From contig CAVZOP010000003.1 in the NCBI GenBank assembly GCA_963776935.1, forward strand, positions 186,001-250,000: a DNA stretch of 64,000 bases, given 5' to 3'. The notes beneath the pieces are model-generated. The model was not told where the DNA came from and ran no database searches. It was given only the letters and a program-made list of their open reading frames with translations. Made by a program: the position numbers and the translations under genes. Each line of letters begins with the position of its first letter. The stretch's first letter is position 1. Below, piece after piece: positions 62,991 through 64,000 of the stretch. The DNA is from JALOLG01 sp963776935 (GTDB taxonomy: Bacteria > Actinomycetota > Acidimicrobiia > Acidimicrobiales > Ilumatobacteraceae).

Positions 62991-64000
62991 ATGGCACGTG
63001 CGCTCCGGGGGTCAATCGGCGAGATAGAGATCGGGGGTCCGATGGAGCGAGGTGTCGCGCCTGCACGCGAAGCGTTCATGGCCGACCTTGTGACGTGCAT
63101 CGGCGAGGTCGCCATGCGGCCATCGCAGTCGGCAGAGCGGTTGCTCGCCGAGGCGTGCAAAAGCGTCGGCGCCGTCGAGGGCCGGCTGCTGCTCCTGTCC
63201 GCAGAGACCGGCACCCTCGAAGTCGTGGCGAGCGCGGCGGCGGCCGGCCACCGCCAGCCCGACCGGACGCCCGACCGCGTGCCGGTCAATGCCGCTGATT
63301 ACCCTACCGAGCCTCGGCTCGCCGAGACCGACGACGGGACGCTCGCAGTCGTGCCTGCCGTGCAGGACGGCACCGTCGTGGGTGCCCTCGAGATCGTCGC
63401 CGGCAGCATCGACGAGGACGGCATCGCTCTCCTCGTCACGATCGCCAGCCTGCTCCCGCTCGTACGCAGCAACCGCGTGTTCACCGCCGGCCTACAACTC
63501 GTGCCACCGCTCCCGGACGTTTCGGGCGACGAGACGCAGTTCCGCCGCCAAGTGTTCGAGTACCTCGACTCGCACACCGAGGCGGCGCTGGTGGCCGTCT
63601 ACCTCGTCGACGCCGACCTGGACATCTCTCTCGTCTTCGGACCACCGTCGGTGCGCAAGCTGGCTCCCTTCCTCACGGACCGTGTCACACACGAGCGGCT
63701 GCGCGAAATCGCGCTCGAACCCGGCAGCTGCAGCCCATACGTGCTGACCGAGCCATCCGGCGAGTCAGGCGCCCGCATCGCGAGCTACGCGTTGCTGTCG
63801 TGCACCGGCGCACCCGACGTCGACGATGCCGGCGGACAGGTCGTCGAGTCGTACGTCATGCTGCTCGGCTTCCCGACGCCGCACCGGCCGTGCGACGCCG
63901 AGGTGGCCGTGTTCAAGCAGCTGCTGGCGCTCGCCGGCTACCTCCACCAGGTCTACGGATACCTGCACAAGGTCGCCGGCCGCGTCGGCGCGGTGGCCGA
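62991..64000 (+). CDS. GAF-like sensor protein, partial (runs off the window)
   Basis: Open from ATG 62991 (GGGAGGGACG just before it) to the last base, so at least 336 residues. The first ~170 residues (FMADLVTCIGEVAMRPSQSA, LLAEACKSVGAVEGRLLLLS, VVPAVQDGTVVGALEIVAGS, LVTIASLLPLVRSNRVFTAG) look like a GAF domain: helix, strand pairs, and the 'V-x-G-x-L-x-I' central strand. A second similar stretch follows (LDSHTEAALVAVYLVDADLD ... VESYVMLLGFPTPHRPCDAE). Such proteins usually end in a kinase, GGDEF or phosphatase module, which would lie beyond the window. Confidence 0.6.
   Translation, partial: MARALRGSIGEIEIGGPMERGVAPAREAFMADLVTCIGEVAMRPSQSAERLLAEACKSVGAVEGRLLLLSAETGTLEVVASAAAAGHRQPDRTPDRVPVNAADYPTEPRLAETDDGTLAVVPAVQDGTVVGALEIVAGSIDEDGIALLVTIASLLPLVRSNRVFTAGLQLVPPLPDVSGDETQFRRQVFEYLDSHTEAALVAVYLVDADLDISLVFGPPSVRKLAPFLTDRVTHERLREIALEPGSCSPYVLTEPSGESGARIASYALLSCTGAPDVDDAGGQVVESYVMLLGFPTPHRPCDAEVAVFKQLLALAGYLHQVYGYLHKVAGRVGAVA

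Noticed and set aside
1..64000. CRISPR arrays, rRNA genes, phage genes, conjugation genes, toxin-antitoxin pairs
   Set aside because: No regularly spaced identical repeats with unique spacers, no rRNA-like sequence and no recognisable proteins of these classes were found by reading.

Overview
Composition and gene content point to a high-GC actinobacterium. F420-type enzymes recur (a PPOX-class flavin/F420 reductase at 5.2 kb, a Ddn-like nitroreductase at 22.5 kb, an LLM-class enzyme at 37 kb), alongside large AAA-LuxR regulators, a SARP-type regulator and IS110/IS30/IS1380 elements. An Acidimicrobiia (Ilumatobacter-like) source is my best guess, from gene content only. The window is accessory-rich chromosome: mostly single genes and short operons on both strands, separated by intergenic stretches full of small palindromic repeats, with no rRNA, tRNA or CRISPR recognised.

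Layout. 0-7.2 kb: the end of a family-A DNA polymerase, two IS110 elements, an esterase, a divergent MarR pair with a clear operator, and a PPOX enzyme. 7.2-13 kb: a coupled GNAT/mini-protein pair, an alpha/beta-hydrolase-adenylate cyclase, a DUF1269 protein and a lipoprotein serine hydrolase. 13-18.9 kb: a SARP-ATPase-WD40 regulator broken by many frameshifts, preceded by a textbook SARP-like operator, then an IS30 element. 19-22.3 kb: NERD protein, two small unknowns, acyl-CoA thioesterase. 22.4-26.4 kb: a chain FAD oxidoreductase > haloperoxidase-like > F420 nitroreductase, all joined by ATGA overlaps, divergent from an HxlR regulator. 26.7-32 kb: small genes including a DsrE-family protein with an in-frame UGA, an AhpD-like protein, a SET-domain protein, an MFS remnant and an aldo-keto reductase. 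32-38 kb: GH65 phosphorylase, ABC and trypsin fragments fused end to end, a decayed GNAT copy, an IS481 remnant, an LLM enzyme. 38-46 kb: methyltransferase, hydrolase-LuxR fusion, adenylate kinase, wall-anchored Thr-rich protein, IS1380 remnant, sulfite-oxidase-like protein. 46-64 kb: AAA-LuxR regulator, GYD protein, serine hydrolase, GNAT, subtilase, the second GNAT copy, sulfotransferase, a second AAA-LuxR regulator coupled to a nuclease-like gene, and the start of a GAF-like gene running off the end.

The most interesting signal is at 27262-27624: a DsrE/DsrF-like reading frame continues without a shift through one UGA that sits exactly at the conserved redox cysteine (UGA-Lys-Gly-Cys). It is followed at the expected distance by an 8-bp hairpin with a CGUGA loop. 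This looks like a selenocysteine-containing UxxC protein with a bacterial SECIS element.

Two cautions. First, many genes between about 8 and 44 kb carry single-base shifts, often in short G or C runs, with family-conserved residues on both sides; sequence error is a serious alternative to gene decay. Second, at least five families of dispersed palindromic repeats occur; one family marks the end of a 0.88-kb duplicated GNAT segment, which suggests these repeats take part in movement of small gene units.
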